A stretch of 64,000 nucleotides of DNA from the NCBI RefSeq assembly GCF_003308995.1, contig NZ_QFFJ01000001.1:1-64000 (forward strand), written 5' to 3'. Source of the stretch: Chitinophaga flava. Its GTDB lineage: Bacteria > Bacteroidota > Bacteroidia > Chitinophagales > Chitinophagaceae. Every line of letters begins with the position of its first letter. The first letter of the stretch is position 1. Shown piece after piece: positions 47,567-56,116 of this stretch. The translations under genes were made by a program, and so were the position numbers. The notes under the pieces are model-generated. The model was given only the letters and a program-made list of their open reading frames with translations, did no database searches and was not told the DNA's origin.

Positions 47567-48313
47567 TTAATTCCATTTGAACCAACGGATGCCCAGCAGA
47601 CCAAATACTACTGTATATCCCAAGCTGGCCAATAAAGCCATTGTCGTATGTTGTGTCCAGGTTTCCGGTTTGAGACTAGTGGCGACTACCTGATTCACCA
47701 CACCATAGGGTGACCACTGCACGGATTCTTTCACCACGTCTCCCAGTGTGCCGAAGCTGCCCAGCATACCCACCATAATAAACAGGAAATAGACCAGTCG
47801 GGTAGTAGAATTGACAGTCTCCGGATTTTTAATCAGCCCCACAATCATCTGTCCCAGGCTCAGATAAAGCAGTCCGCCCAAAACAGCAGCAAAAAAGCCG
47901 GCCACGTAACCCATAGCAGAAAGGGTGATCTTATCTACCGCAATTCCCACAGTAAAAATCAGTAGTGTCATCACCATAATAGTGGCTATCTGCACAGTAA
48001 TCCGGCTGCACATGATAGTCCAGGCGGCAACAGGGCCTACCCGTAAACGCTGAAACACACCTTTATCACGGTCACGCGCCACCGAATTGGTATATCCCAG
48101 CAGACCAATGCTGATCAACCCAATGGAGATGCTCCCGGCTATTACAAAAGCACCGCCCAGCTTATCTACCAGCCCTTTCCAGGAAACAAGAATCGCCAGC
48201 GGCACCAGCAACACCAGCCTTAGAGAACGGCGGTTACGCCATATCGTTGTAAAATCCGCCCTCAGCAAGGCAGACATAACAGTAGCAGTTTGAGGTATAT
48301 TGGTAGTTTGCAT
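47567..48313 (-). CDS. ABC-2 type transporter permease
   Basis: 248 residues with about six membrane segments, for example LVLLVPLAILVSW, FVIAGSISIGLISIGLLGY, IMVMTLLIFTVGIAV, VAGFFAAVLGGLLYLSLGQMIVG, LVYFLFIMVGMLGSFGTL and MALLASLGYTVVFGLLGIRWF. The pattern (ARDRDKGVFQRLRVGPV after the second segment, the central SLGQMIVGLIKNPETVNS) is that of DrrB/NodJ-like ABC-2 permeases. It pairs with the ATPase encoded 15 nt upstream. Substrates of this family range from drugs to glycolipids; none can be assigned here. Confidence 0.92.
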   Translation of the reverse strand: MQTTNIPQTATVMSALLRADFTTIWRNRRSLRLVLLVPLAILVSWKGLVDKLGGAFVIAGSISIGLISIGLLGYTNSVARDRDKGVFQRLRVGPVAAWTIMCSRITVQIATIMVMTLLIFTVGIAVDKITLSAMGYVAGFFAAVLGGLLYLSLGQMIVGLIKNPETVNSTTRLVYFLFIMVGMLGSFGTLGDVVKESVQWSPYGVVNQVVATSLKPETWTQHTTMALLASLGYTVVFGLLGIRWFKWN

Positions 48314-48328
48314 GAAGTATAGTTTAGA

Positions 48329-49108
48329 TTATGAACGGACAGCACGGCCGGTAAGACCGATGAATACATCTTCGAGCGTGATTTTACCTTTACGGGAAAC
48401 ACTGATCACATCCGGATCATGACGATGCGCCGCTATCAGCGCCTCCGGTGTATCAATGGCGATCACCTGGCCATGATCGATGATGGCGATACGGTCACAC
48501 ACCGCTTCTGCTTCTTCCATAGAGTGAGTGGTAAGGAGAACTGCATGGCCTTTAGCCCTGATAGCTTCTATACGGTCCCACAGCTGCCGCCTCGACTGCG
48601 GGTCCAGCCCGGTGGTGGGCTCGTCGAGCAGCACCAGTTTAGGATCATGAATAGTAGAGATCACCAGTGATACGCGTTGCTGCTGACCGCCAGAAAGCTG
48701 TCCGAAACGTTTGCCTGCTGAATCCTGCAGATTGATTTCTTTCAGCTTTTCCTGTACCTGTTCTGCTGTCAGCTCCAGCCCGTAAATACCGGCAAACAAA
48801 CGGATGATTTCCGATACATTTAATTCCGCCTGAAAACTGGTGGATTGTAATTGCACGCCCATGTTGGCTTTGGCGTGACGGGGTTGTTCCAGGACACTGT
48901 ATCCTGCTACGGAGATACGGCCGCCCTGCGGCTTTAATAAACCTTCTACGGCACTCAGTGTGCTCGTTTTGCCGGCACCGTTAGGTCCCAACAGCCCAAA
49001 AATCTCTCCGGGCTGCACAGTAAATGAAACGTTTTTCACTGCATGAAAAGGGCCATAGGTAACGCTCAGCTGGTCTACCTCCAGAATAGGCCTTTGTTGA
49101 TCACTCAT
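48329..49108 (-). CDS. ABC-2 type transporter ATP-binding protein
   Basis: About 259 residues from ATG at 49108 (MSDQQRPILEV); the frame is open further upstream but that stretch is not conserved in the family. The Walker A is GLLGPNGAGKTS, the signature LSGGQQQRVSL, Walker B LVLLDEPTTGLD, and the H-loop His lies in LLTTHSMEEAE. A short C-terminal domain follows. It energises the permease encoded next, giving a two-gene exporter. It is divergent in direction from the protease locus and has a 160-nt gap to the response regulator, so it may have its own promoter. Confidence 0.94.
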   Translation of the reverse strand: MSDQQRPILEVDQLSVTYGPFHAVKNVSFTVQPGEIFGLLGPNGAGKTSTLSAVEGLLKPQGGRISVAGYSVLEQPRHAKANMGVQLQSTSFQAELNVSEIIRLFAGIYGLELTAEQVQEKLKEINLQDSAGKRFGQLSGGQQQRVSLVISTIHDPKLVLLDEPTTGLDPQSRRQLWDRIEAIRAKGHAVLLTTHSMEEAEAVCDRIAIIDHGQVIAIDTPEALIAAHRHDPDVISVSRKGKITLEDVFIGLTGRAVRS

Positions 49109-49269
49109 TGCTGACTTGATTTTGGATGAATGTAATAATCGCAATGATACTAAAACCAACAAAGGACTTACTGAAAATAAGGTGAAGGGCATATCAGCGT
49201 CGGTAAAGCGCATTCTTTTACCGGTAAAATCATGCTGCCTACAGGCTTTTAATCGGATCAGCCATTAGC

Positions 49270-49905
49270 TCAGAGGGATACCAGCTGGCGGCGCAGCGCT
49301 TCCAGCACCATGCCAGTACGGCTTTGTACATTCAGTTTGTGGAACAGTATTTCCCGGTAGCCGTCTACCGTTCTCTCAGAAACATTCATCTTTTGTGCGA
49401 TAGCTTTATAGGTAAGGTCGCTGCAGGCCAGGCTGAGAAACTCCCTTTCCCTTTCGGTGATGGCCTCTGTTTGTTCTGCCTGCAGGATCAGCCGGCGATA
49501 GTTGACATTGGAGGCATCGTTGTGGTAGTAGCCGGAATCATGTATTTCACGGAGTGCTTTTTCCAGTTCCACCGGGTGGATATCTTTGAGCAGATAGGCG
49601 CAGCAGCCGGCTTTGAGCATAGTAATGATGGTGTTGTCATTTTCTTTCATGGACAAAGCGGCCAGGCGTATGCCGGGATATTCTTTCTGTAGCTGGGCGG
49701 TGGCTTTAGGGCCATCCATAACGGGCATGTTTACATCGAGCAGTACGATATCAGGGGGAGCAGACAATCTGGCGATTTTATCAATCAGCTCTTTTCCATT
49801 GACAGCTTCGGCCACAATACTAAAGCCTTGAAAGCCTGCTATCAGCAGGCTGAGTGATTTGAGGAATAACTGATGGTCGTCTGCGATAGCAATTTTGATG
49901 TTCAT
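49270..49905 (-). CDS. LuxR/NarL-family response regulator
   Basis: 211 residues. The receiver domain (1-120) shows the acidic pair ADD, the phospho-acceptor Asp57 in LLDVNMPVMDG, Ser85 in LSM and the conserved Lys in YLLKD. The C-terminal LuxR helix-turn-helix is ITEREREFLSLACSDLTYKAIAQKMNVSERTVDGYREILFHKL. The sensor kinase gene ends 2 nt upstream of its start, so the pair is co-translated. The target genes are unknown; the neighbouring ABC exporter is one possibility. Confidence 0.95.
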   Translation of the reverse strand: MNIKIAIADDHQLFLKSLSLLIAGFQGFSIVAEAVNGKELIDKIARLSAPPDIVLLDVNMPVMDGPKATAQLQKEYPGIRLAALSMKENDNTIITMLKAGCCAYLLKDIHPVELEKALREIHDSGYYHNDASNVNYRRLILQAEQTEAITEREREFLSLACSDLTYKAIAQKMNVSERTVDGYREILFHKLNVQSRTGMVLEALRRQLVSL

Positions 49906-49907
49906 AA

Positions 49908-50693
49908 CTAGTTTTGTTCAACGGGTAATTTTATCAGCACAGCGGTTCCTCCTGCATCCGTAACTTCCCAGTTGATAGTTCCTCCCAGTAGTTGGGTACG
50001 GTGTTGCATATTCCGGATGCCCATACCGGTGGCAGACATACCGGCTTTGTCGAAACCGGCGCCATCGTCGGCAATGATCAGTAGTAAAACCCTGTTGGCT
50101 ATACGAATACTGATATCGATTACCTGTGGACGGGCATGTTTCATACAGTTTTGTATGGCCTCCTGTATAATGCGGAACAGGATGATCTGCGGTTCTGCCT
50201 GTAGCGGCAGTTCTGCCAGTTCGTGGGTAAGCTTCACCTCTATGGCGCGGCTCGCGTTGATACGGGCCACTTCGCCCTTCAGGTTGTCGATCAGGCTGAA
50301 CTGGTCCAGCCACTGACGGCTAAACGATTTGGAAAGCGCGCGCAGGTGATGAATGGCAGTGCTGAGGGTCTCTTCCGCGATCTTCAATGTTTCCGGTGCT
50401 TCGGTTAGGTTACGCTGGGTAACATTAATCAGTAATTTGGTGCTGGTTAACAACTGGCCTATATCATCATGCAGCTCCTGTCCCAGATGAGCAAAGGTTT
50501 CTTCCTGCATTTCTATCTGGGACCACATCAATTGTTTATCATACTCTTCTTTCATTAATTTAAGCTGATGAAGGTAAGCCTGTTGTTTTTTCTTATAGTT
50601 GATGACTGCCGCAACCACTACCAGTCCCATAATGGTAAATAGTAAGGTAATGAGTACTACAGCTACGAAGAAATCCTGTTTGACCGGAAGCAT
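49908..50693 (-). CDS. NarL-type sensor histidine kinase (HisKA_3)
   Basis: 261 residues with one N-terminal membrane helix (FFVAVVLITLLFTIMGLVVVAAV, about 8-30) and almost no extracytoplasmic part. A coiled coil leads to the HisKA_3 phospho-acceptor His75 in LGQELHDDIGQLLTS. The HATPase_c domain follows, with an N-box-like FRIIQEAIQNCMKHA and a G-box IADDGAGFDKAGMSATGMGIRNM. With no sensor domain of its own, it may take its signal from the polytopic protein encoded upstream, whose gene overlaps it by 31 nt. Confidence 0.94.
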   Translation of the reverse strand: MLPVKQDFFVAVVLITLLFTIMGLVVVAAVINYKKKQQAYLHQLKLMKEEYDKQLMWSQIEMQEETFAHLGQELHDDIGQLLTSTKLLINVTQRNLTEAPETLKIAEETLSTAIHHLRALSKSFSRQWLDQFSLIDNLKGEVARINASRAIEVKLTHELAELPLQAEPQIILFRIIQEAIQNCMKHARPQVIDISIRIANRVLLLIIADDGAGFDKAGMSATGMGIRNMQHRTQLLGGTINWEVTDAGGTAVLIKLPVEQN

Positions 50694-51301
50694 ATGATGC
50701 TTTTTATCAGCATAATATACAACAGGTAATTGGATAATGAATTTAAAATTGCAAAAAGCTGTTTTGCCGACCGCGCATCACTGGCCAATAAAAGATTATA
50801 AAAGCCATTAACACACATAGAACCGGCGAAATAAAAGAAAAAGGCCAGGGTAAGCCAGAAATCTGGGTGCCGGAATATAGATGCCTCACTGTTTGGGGTG
50901 ATAGAAAAAAAGGACAAAAGGCACCAGCATATGACGAGGAAACTCTCAATGGTGATATTAATACCAGGGAAATAACGCCATCCGTTAAAACCAAAACTAT
51001 ATACAAGTGACACCGCTCCGAACACGAATATTGAAATCCACATCAGTAACCGCCATCGCTCGTCTTTGATCCCTGATCGCAAAATAATTGTTATGAGACT
51101 ATATTCCAGCACCACAAAAAAGTGGTAGACAATAAAGAAACGGTCACTGCGCTTTCCGATCAGCTCTACCACTACTTCTGATAATATCGACACTGCCAGC
51201 AACACCGCCAGGGGCTTCACCTGCGCATATTGCAAGTGAAACAGGCTGATAGCAAAACAAAGCAGCAACATCACATAATATCCATAGATCCAGGCGTTCA
51301 T
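50663..51301 (-). CDS. Polytopic membrane protein of unknown function
   Basis: 212 residues with six or seven predicted membrane segments, for example WIYGYYVMLLLCFAISLFHL, LAVLLAVSILSEVVVELI, FFVVLEYSLITIILRSG, LLMWISIFVFGAVSLVYSFGF, ITIESFLVICWCLLSFFSI and FWLTLAFFFYFAGSMCVNGFYNLLL. No family was recognised. The 31-nt overlap with the histidine kinase gene suggests it is the sensory or regulatory partner of that kinase. A short 28-nt gap separates it from the unknown gene upstream. Confidence 0.85.
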   Translation of the reverse strand: MNAWIYGYYVMLLLCFAISLFHLQYAQVKPLAVLLAVSILSEVVVELIGKRSDRFFIVYHFFVVLEYSLITIILRSGIKDERWRLLMWISIFVFGAVSLVYSFGFNGWRYFPGINITIESFLVICWCLLSFFSITPNSEASIFRHPDFWLTLAFFFYFAGSMCVNGFYNLLLASDARSAKQLFAILNSLSNYLLYIMLIKSIICFRSNRISS

Positions 51302-51329
51302 CGGCGCAGCAAAATTTTTTAATTAGTTA

Positions 51330-51866
51330 CTATAAATCTTCTGGTGTAGCGGCTCCAAACGGATGCCCGCTAGCTTTCAGGGCTGCAAACAAAGCTTCCA
51401 ATGGCTGGTTGGTTTCACCACCATTACCTCTTTCTTCCGCTCCCGGATCTCCAGGACCATCCCAGAGTTTACCCGTCTGGGCTTTTTCCATCAACGCATC
51501 ATAACCGATCGGTTTACGGTTGATGTCCAACCCATGCGCCAGCAGACTGATTTTTTCGTCTGCATCCGGAATAGCAAAGTTGAAGCGGACATACTCACAA
51601 CCCTGCTGGCCGAGCAACCTGAAGAGAGAGGCCTTGCTGAATTCAATACCGTACACTCCCTGAAAAAAATCGTTTACCTCATCATTGTTCTTAAGGTAAT
51701 TGAAAAAATGATATAACATTCCGTAAAAAGCACTCACAGTGACAGGCATTCCCGAAGTACTCGGATTACCGGTAAAGGGCATGTGGGAGTTGATAGGTAT
51801 AGTAGTATCTTTCAGATACCCGTGGTTATCAGCGGTGTAACCGGTGACCATCATTTTGTCGCTCAT
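51330..51866 (-). CDS. Hypothetical protein
   Basis: 178 residues, not recognised. It has no signal peptide or membrane segment. The middle (about 45-120) has helical, conserved-looking sequence (VSAFYGMLYHFFNYLKNNDEVNDFFQGVYGIEFSKASLFRLLGQQGCEYVRFNFAIP). The last third is low-complexity, Gly- and Glu-rich (GPGDPGAEERGNGGE). It is followed closely by the membrane protein and two-component genes on the same strand and may be transcribed with them. Function unknown. Confidence 0.75.
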   Translation of the reverse strand: MSDKMMVTGYTADNHGYLKDTTIPINSHMPFTGNPSTSGMPVTVSAFYGMLYHFFNYLKNNDEVNDFFQGVYGIEFSKASLFRLLGQQGCEYVRFNFAIPDADEKISLLAHGLDINRKPIGYDALMEKAQTGKLWDGPGDPGAEERGNGGETNQPLEALFAALKASGHPFGAATPEDL

Positions 51867-51918
51867 GTTGTTGTATTTAGTTTAGGGCAAATATTCAACT
51901 TTTTTCTTATGCCTTATA

Positions 51919-51934
51919 CCGGGGTTTTCCCCGG
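51919..51934. repeat. Short GC hairpin (CCGGGG-TTTT-CCCCGG)
   Basis: A 6-bp GC stem with a TTTT loop, 53 nt upstream of the hypothetical gene start on the minus strand, with a third CCGGG 8 nt on. It could be a leader hairpin or operator. Confidence 0.35.
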
Positions 51935-52071
51935 GGTCTTCACCGGGATAATTCCTACAGAAAGTTAAATTAAAACAGATAAAGATATAATATAATGTAA
52001 ATATTTATTTTATGGGAGATGGGGATGTTGAAGACTTTATGTCGGGGTTGACCAATAATCAAATAGCGGCA

Positions 52072-52096
52072 GTGGTATCACAACAGGTGATACCAC
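52072..52096. terminator. Hairpin after the radical SAM gene
   Basis: A perfect 10-bp stem (GTGGTATCAC with GTGATACCAC) and 5-nt loop lie 36 nt past the radical SAM stop. There is no strong T-run, so terminator activity is probable but not certain. Confidence 0.5.
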
Positions 52097-52132
52097 GTAA
52101 AAATATCCGGATGGCGCCTCTGCCACCACAGG

Positions 52133-54358
52133 CTACAGCTTCAGCAGCCCTGATCTGTACAGCGTATTCACTGGCTTATTATCCCAGAACAGTTCAAAAT
52201 CCTCCAGGCCTGCCGCCTCATAACTATCCTTCACTTCCTGCAGCGTAAGGATTTTGGGATTGGACACCTTCGCCTCATCCAGCAGCTTAGCCAGCCATTC
52301 GCCCTGTGAAGGCTCCACACTGATGTTCATTTTTTCCTTCTTATTCTGGAAAGTAATAGAAGCCACTTCCCAGGTATTACCCTTTTTGGATTTGGTGATG
52401 GTTTCTACCACAGGCTGTTTACCAAGGTATACTATTCTCGAAGTAGGCTTCACCGTACCGATTTCTTCCTCCTGCAACGCCTTGCTGATAAAATCCGGTG
52501 CTACGGAGGTTTTGGGGACTTTAAACTCAAACCATTTGGATAGTGGATAGTCCAGGCAGGTGCCATGCATATAATTGAGCAGGGACTTTTTCAGTCCGTA
52601 GCTGAAACTCTCGTGATCGGCGCCGGTAGGATCGATATGCATGATATCATTGTTGGCAAAGGTGCCGGTTTCTTCTGTTTCCTTTTGCACCTTAAATTTA
52701 GCAGGGTCCTTCCCTACCGGGCTGTGTGCGGTCATTGTAAACTGATGCCAGAACGCGGATTGTAAGATCCCTGCTTCAAACATCTGCCGCACCATTTCCA
52801 GCGAATCGATCGTCTCTTGTGCAGTCTGTGTTGGGAAGCCGTACATCAGGTAAGCATGCACCATGATACCTGCTTCTGTAAAATGGCGGTTCACTCTGGC
52901 CACCTGGGCTACGGTGATACCTTTCTGAATCAGGCCCAGCAGGCGGTCAGACGCCACTTCCAGCCCACCGGACACGGCGATGCAGCCCGAAGCTTTGAGC
53001 AGCAGACAGAGATCGCGGGTAAAACTTTTTTCAAAACGGATATTGGTCCACCAGGTGACGGTGAGTTTGCGCCGGATGATTTCCAGTGCCAGCGCCCGCA
53101 TCAGCGCCGGCGGCGCAGCCTCGTCCACAAAGTGAAAGCCGTTCTCTCCGGTTTGCGCTATGATGGTTTCCATGCGGTCGCACAACAGAGATGCGGCTAT
53201 GGGCTCATACACGCGGATATAATCCAGTGAGATATCACAGAAAGTACATTTACCCCAATAGCAGCCATGCGCCATGGTGAGCTTGTTCCAGCGGCCATCG
53301 CTCCAGAGGCTGTGCATGGGGTTCACCACTTCTATAGCAGATACATAATGGTCCAGCAGCAGATCACTGTAATCGGGTGTGCCTACCTGGCTCTGCTTGT
53401 AATCATGGCAGGATGGATTATTGATATAGGTCACTTTCCCGTCCTGGAGCAGGAACGTGCGTTTCAGCTCTTCCACATTTTTCTCACCGTTGATGAATGC
53501 CACCAGGGTTTCTATGGGAGCTTCTCCATCATCGAGCGTGATAAAATCGATAAACTCAAACACATGGGGATCGCTGAGCGAACGCAGCTCGGTATTCGGG
53601 AAACCACCGCCCATGGCTATTTTCACCTGCGGATAATGTTGTTTGATCCATTGCCCGCAGCGGAAAGCGGCGTACAGATTGCCCGGGAATGGCACCGAAA
53701 TAGCCACCATAGCAGGTTGTATGCTTTCCATCCTTTCAGCCAGCAATGCTGTCAGAATATGATCAATATAAGTATACCCCACATGCAGGGCATCATACAG
53801 TTCGTCAAAAGAGTTGGCTGAGCGGCTCAGGCGTTCTGCATAACGGCTGAAGCCAAAATGCGGGTCTACACATTCCATGATCAGGTCCGACAGGTCTTCC
53901 AGATACATCGTGGCCAGATGTTTGGCCCGGTCCTGCATGCCCATGGAGCCGAAGGCCCAGTGCAGATCATCCAGCTGCGCAAAGCGCGATGCTTCCGGCA
54001 AAAAATCCCGCTTGCTGATCTGATGCGCCAGCGTAGGGTTTTTCCCCTGTAAAAACAGAATCACCGCATCAATGGTATTCACATAATCCTCCTGCAGGGC
54101 AATGATCCTTGCCGCATTTTCAGACAAAGCCGTGGCCGGCGGTTCAGCCTCTATGCTGGCAAACAACTGCTGTAATCCCTGTTTGGAAAATAATGCCAGC
54201 GTCACTTCTATGCCCAGGTCTGCCTGAAAGGCTTTGATCCCCTTGGTATTCAGGAACCCTTTCAGGTAAGCAGTGGCCGGATAAGGCGTGTTCAGCTGTG
54301 TAAATGGCGGCGTTATTAAAAAAACAGAATTATTCAAGTCAGATTGTTTAAACCGCAA
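52133..54358 (-). CDS. B12-binding-domain radical SAM protein
   Basis: Up to 741 residues. The N-terminal half holds a cobalamin-binding-like Rossmann region (VAISVPFPGNLYAAFRCGQWIKQHYPQVKIAMGGGFPNTE, about 225-265). The radical SAM cluster motif is near residue 366: CYWGKCTFC, that is Cx4Cx2C instead of the usual Cx3Cx2C. The core continues with FVDEAAPP, CIAVSGGLEVASDRLL and VHAYLMYGFPTQT. No ATG is available: TTG at 54358 gives the longest form, and TTG at 54337, just before the conserved NSVFLITPPF, is an alternative. A TATTTTTG -7-like box overlaps the first TTG, favouring the shorter start. The substrate is unknown and no obvious precursor peptide lies nearby. Confidence 0.88.
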   Translation of the reverse strand: MRFKQSDLNNSVFLITPPFTQLNTPYPATAYLKGFLNTKGIKAFQADLGIEVTLALFSKQGLQQLFASIEAEPPATALSENAARIIALQEDYVNTIDAVILFLQGKNPTLAHQISKRDFLPEASRFAQLDDLHWAFGSMGMQDRAKHLATMYLEDLSDLIMECVDPHFGFSRYAERLSRSANSFDELYDALHVGYTYIDHILTALLAERMESIQPAMVAISVPFPGNLYAAFRCGQWIKQHYPQVKIAMGGGFPNTELRSLSDPHVFEFIDFITLDDGEAPIETLVAFINGEKNVEELKRTFLLQDGKVTYINNPSCHDYKQSQVGTPDYSDLLLDHYVSAIEVVNPMHSLWSDGRWNKLTMAHGCYWGKCTFCDISLDYIRVYEPIAASLLCDRMETIIAQTGENGFHFVDEAAPPALMRALALEIIRRKLTVTWWTNIRFEKSFTRDLCLLLKASGCIAVSGGLEVASDRLLGLIQKGITVAQVARVNRHFTEAGIMVHAYLMYGFPTQTAQETIDSLEMVRQMFEAGILQSAFWHQFTMTAHSPVGKDPAKFKVQKETEETGTFANNDIMHIDPTGADHESFSYGLKKSLLNYMHGTCLDYPLSKWFEFKVPKTSVAPDFISKALQEEEIGTVKPTSRIVYLGKQPVVETITKSKKGNTWEVASITFQNKKEKMNISVEPSQGEWLAKLLDEAKVSNPKILTLQEVKDSYEAAGLEDFELFWDNKPVNTLYRSGLLKL

Positions 54359-54441
54359 AAATAGGTCATATTAATGAAAGATAGCAGGATTGCGGTTGTA
54401 GGCATCAAAAGCAATTAGTCTACAAAAATTATAGACTTTTA

Positions 54442-54473
54442 TTTGGAAATATAAAAAGCCGCTCCTATCTTTG
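54442..54473 (+). promoter_or_regulatory. Bacteroidota sigma-A promoter (TTTG-N20-TATCTTTG)
   Basis: A -33 TTTG (54442-54445) and a -7 TATCTTTG (54466-54473) match the consensus with a 20-nt spacer. It points at the thioredoxin-like gene, leaving an untranslated leader of nearly 300 nt. The whole gap 54359-54775 otherwise holds no supported gene. Confidence 0.7.
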
Positions 54474-54775
54474 CTTCACCACCAACAACAAAGCCACCAA
54501 TCATTAGTTTATCCACCCACTATTTCAGGGAAGCCCATAAATTAATTAGCATGAAACCGCTTGTTTTATCCTTCCGATGTTGATGCACTCCTGATGATAC
54601 AGGAACAGGACAAATGGCGTATAGCCGGTTCCGTAGCATCCTTTCTTTCCCTTTATTTTTTACAGGTATTTTTTGCCCTACGGGCGATGCCATCATGATG
54701 GACATCCCTTTGCTGCTGCGCGTCCTGGCGGACGCCTCTGCACATCTTTTTCTTCAACCAAAAAAATATAACACC

Positions 54776-56032
54776 ATGAAAACACATAAGTCATTACTGA
54801 TGACCGGTCTCCTCTCTGTATCTCTGTTGGGCAGCGCTGTTGCCGGCAACCCTGAAAAACCTTTTGTAAAAGAAGGTGTCTGGAGAGGCGTGTTTACCCT
54901 CAGCGAATCCAGCGTACCATTTAACTTCGAACTAAAAGGCAAAGACCCTGAACATGCCGTATTTACGCTAATTAACGGCACCCGCCGCGATGATTTTCAT
55001 GTACAGCGCATTGGCCGTGATTCATTATTTATTAAAATGAATACCTACGATGCCGCGCTGGTGGCCCATATAGAAAGCGATGGAAAAATCACCGGTGAAT
55101 ACAGAAGTCTGGTGCCCAACTTCCGCGGTAATGCACTACCCTTCTACGCAGAATACGGGCGGGACTACCGTTTCGCCCCACCTGGTACGGAAGAAACACC
55201 CAAATACGATATCAGCGGTAAATGGGACCTCTCCATTTACAGCAAAGAACCCACGCCTAACCGTGTGGGACTACTCAAACAACAGGGCAACAAACTAACG
55301 GGTGTCATCCTCTCAGTAGTAGGCGACAGCCGTGAACTGGAAGGCACCGTCCATGGCGATGAATTTGAACTGTCCGGCTTCACAGGCCCCAGCCCCATCT
55401 ACATCAAAGGAAAAATCAATGACGATAAATCACTTACCGGCGAACTGAGTCTGGGCATCTACAACAACATCAAATTCGATGGTAATAAAAATGCTGCCAT
55501 AGAACTGCCCGACCCGTATAAACTGACTTATCTCAAAGAAGGATATAAAAAGCTGGACTTCACGCTGCCAGATCTCAACGGAAAAAATGTATCCCTCAGC
55601 GATGAGAAATACAAAGGCAAAGTGGTAATCGTGGAAATCATCGGCACCTGGTGTCCCAACTGTACCGATCAGACTTCCTTCCTCTCACCCTGGTTCAATA
55701 AAAACAAAGACAGAGGCGTAGAAGCGATCGCAATAGGATTTGAACAAAAAGACGACCTGGAATATGCCCGTTACACACTGGGTAAATTAAAAGACAAATA
55801 CAACATTCAATATGATATTCTTTTTGGTGGCATTGCTGATAAGAAAGTGGCGTCAGAGAAACTTCCGGCGCTCAACCGCATGATGGCGTTTCCGACCACT
55901 ATCATTATAGACCGTAAAGGAGAAGTAAGACAGATACATACCGGTTACACCGGAGAAATCACCGGCCAATACTATCAGGATTATGTGGCGCGGTGGAACA
56001 AGGATCTGGACGCACTCATCGCAGAAAAATAA
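54776..56032 (+). CDS. Periplasmic thioredoxin-like (TlpA/redoxin) protein
   Basis: About 418 residues from ATG at 54776, which begins a proper signal peptide (MKTHKSLLMTGLLSVSLLGSAVAG); the open frame upstream is not conserved-looking. The N-terminal region (25-250) is a beta-rich domain with repeated KGKDPEHAVFTLING and GKITGEYRSL-type strands. The C-terminal redoxin domain starts at LDFTLPDLNGKNVSLSDEKYKGK and carries the motif CPNC in IIGTWCPNCTDQTSF. MMAFPTTIIIDRKGE holds the cis-Pro region. It probably reduces or monitors disulphides in the periplasm. It is the third TlpA-like gene in the window but differs from the other two in its N-terminal domain and CxxC dipeptide. Confidence 0.9.
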   Translation: MKTHKSLLMTGLLSVSLLGSAVAGNPEKPFVKEGVWRGVFTLSESSVPFNFELKGKDPEHAVFTLINGTRRDDFHVQRIGRDSLFIKMNTYDAALVAHIESDGKITGEYRSLVPNFRGNALPFYAEYGRDYRFAPPGTEETPKYDISGKWDLSIYSKEPTPNRVGLLKQQGNKLTGVILSVVGDSRELEGTVHGDEFELSGFTGPSPIYIKGKINDDKSLTGELSLGIYNNIKFDGNKNAAIELPDPYKLTYLKEGYKKLDFTLPDLNGKNVSLSDEKYKGKVVIVEIIGTWCPNCTDQTSFLSPWFNKNKDRGVEAIAIGFEQKDDLEYARYTLGKLKDKYNIQYDILFGGIADKKVASEKLPALNRMMAFPTTIIIDRKGEVRQIHTGYTGEITGQYYQDYVARWNKDLDALIAEK

Positions 56033-56116
56033 AATTTAACAGTTTTTTTCCGCTTTGCGCAAACGCTTCTCCGTAAATCAAATTACTTTGCAGCAAAATT
56101 TTAAACACACACTCAT

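Noticed and set aside
52012..52248. Plus-strand 78-residue frame next to the radical SAM gene, considered as a RiPP precursor
   Set aside because: Its second half is antisense to the radical SAM coding end, it spans the hairpin after that gene, and it is convergent with its supposed enzyme. No leader/core pattern is evident.
54614..54775. Upstream extension of the thioredoxin-like gene
   Set aside because: The ATG at 54776 starts a clean signal peptide; the extension would bury it behind 54 residues.
56054..56090. Possible promoter before the YceI gene (TTTG ... TTACTTTG)
   Set aside because: The -7 box deviates from TAnnTTTG and the spacer of about 25 nt is too long for a confident call.
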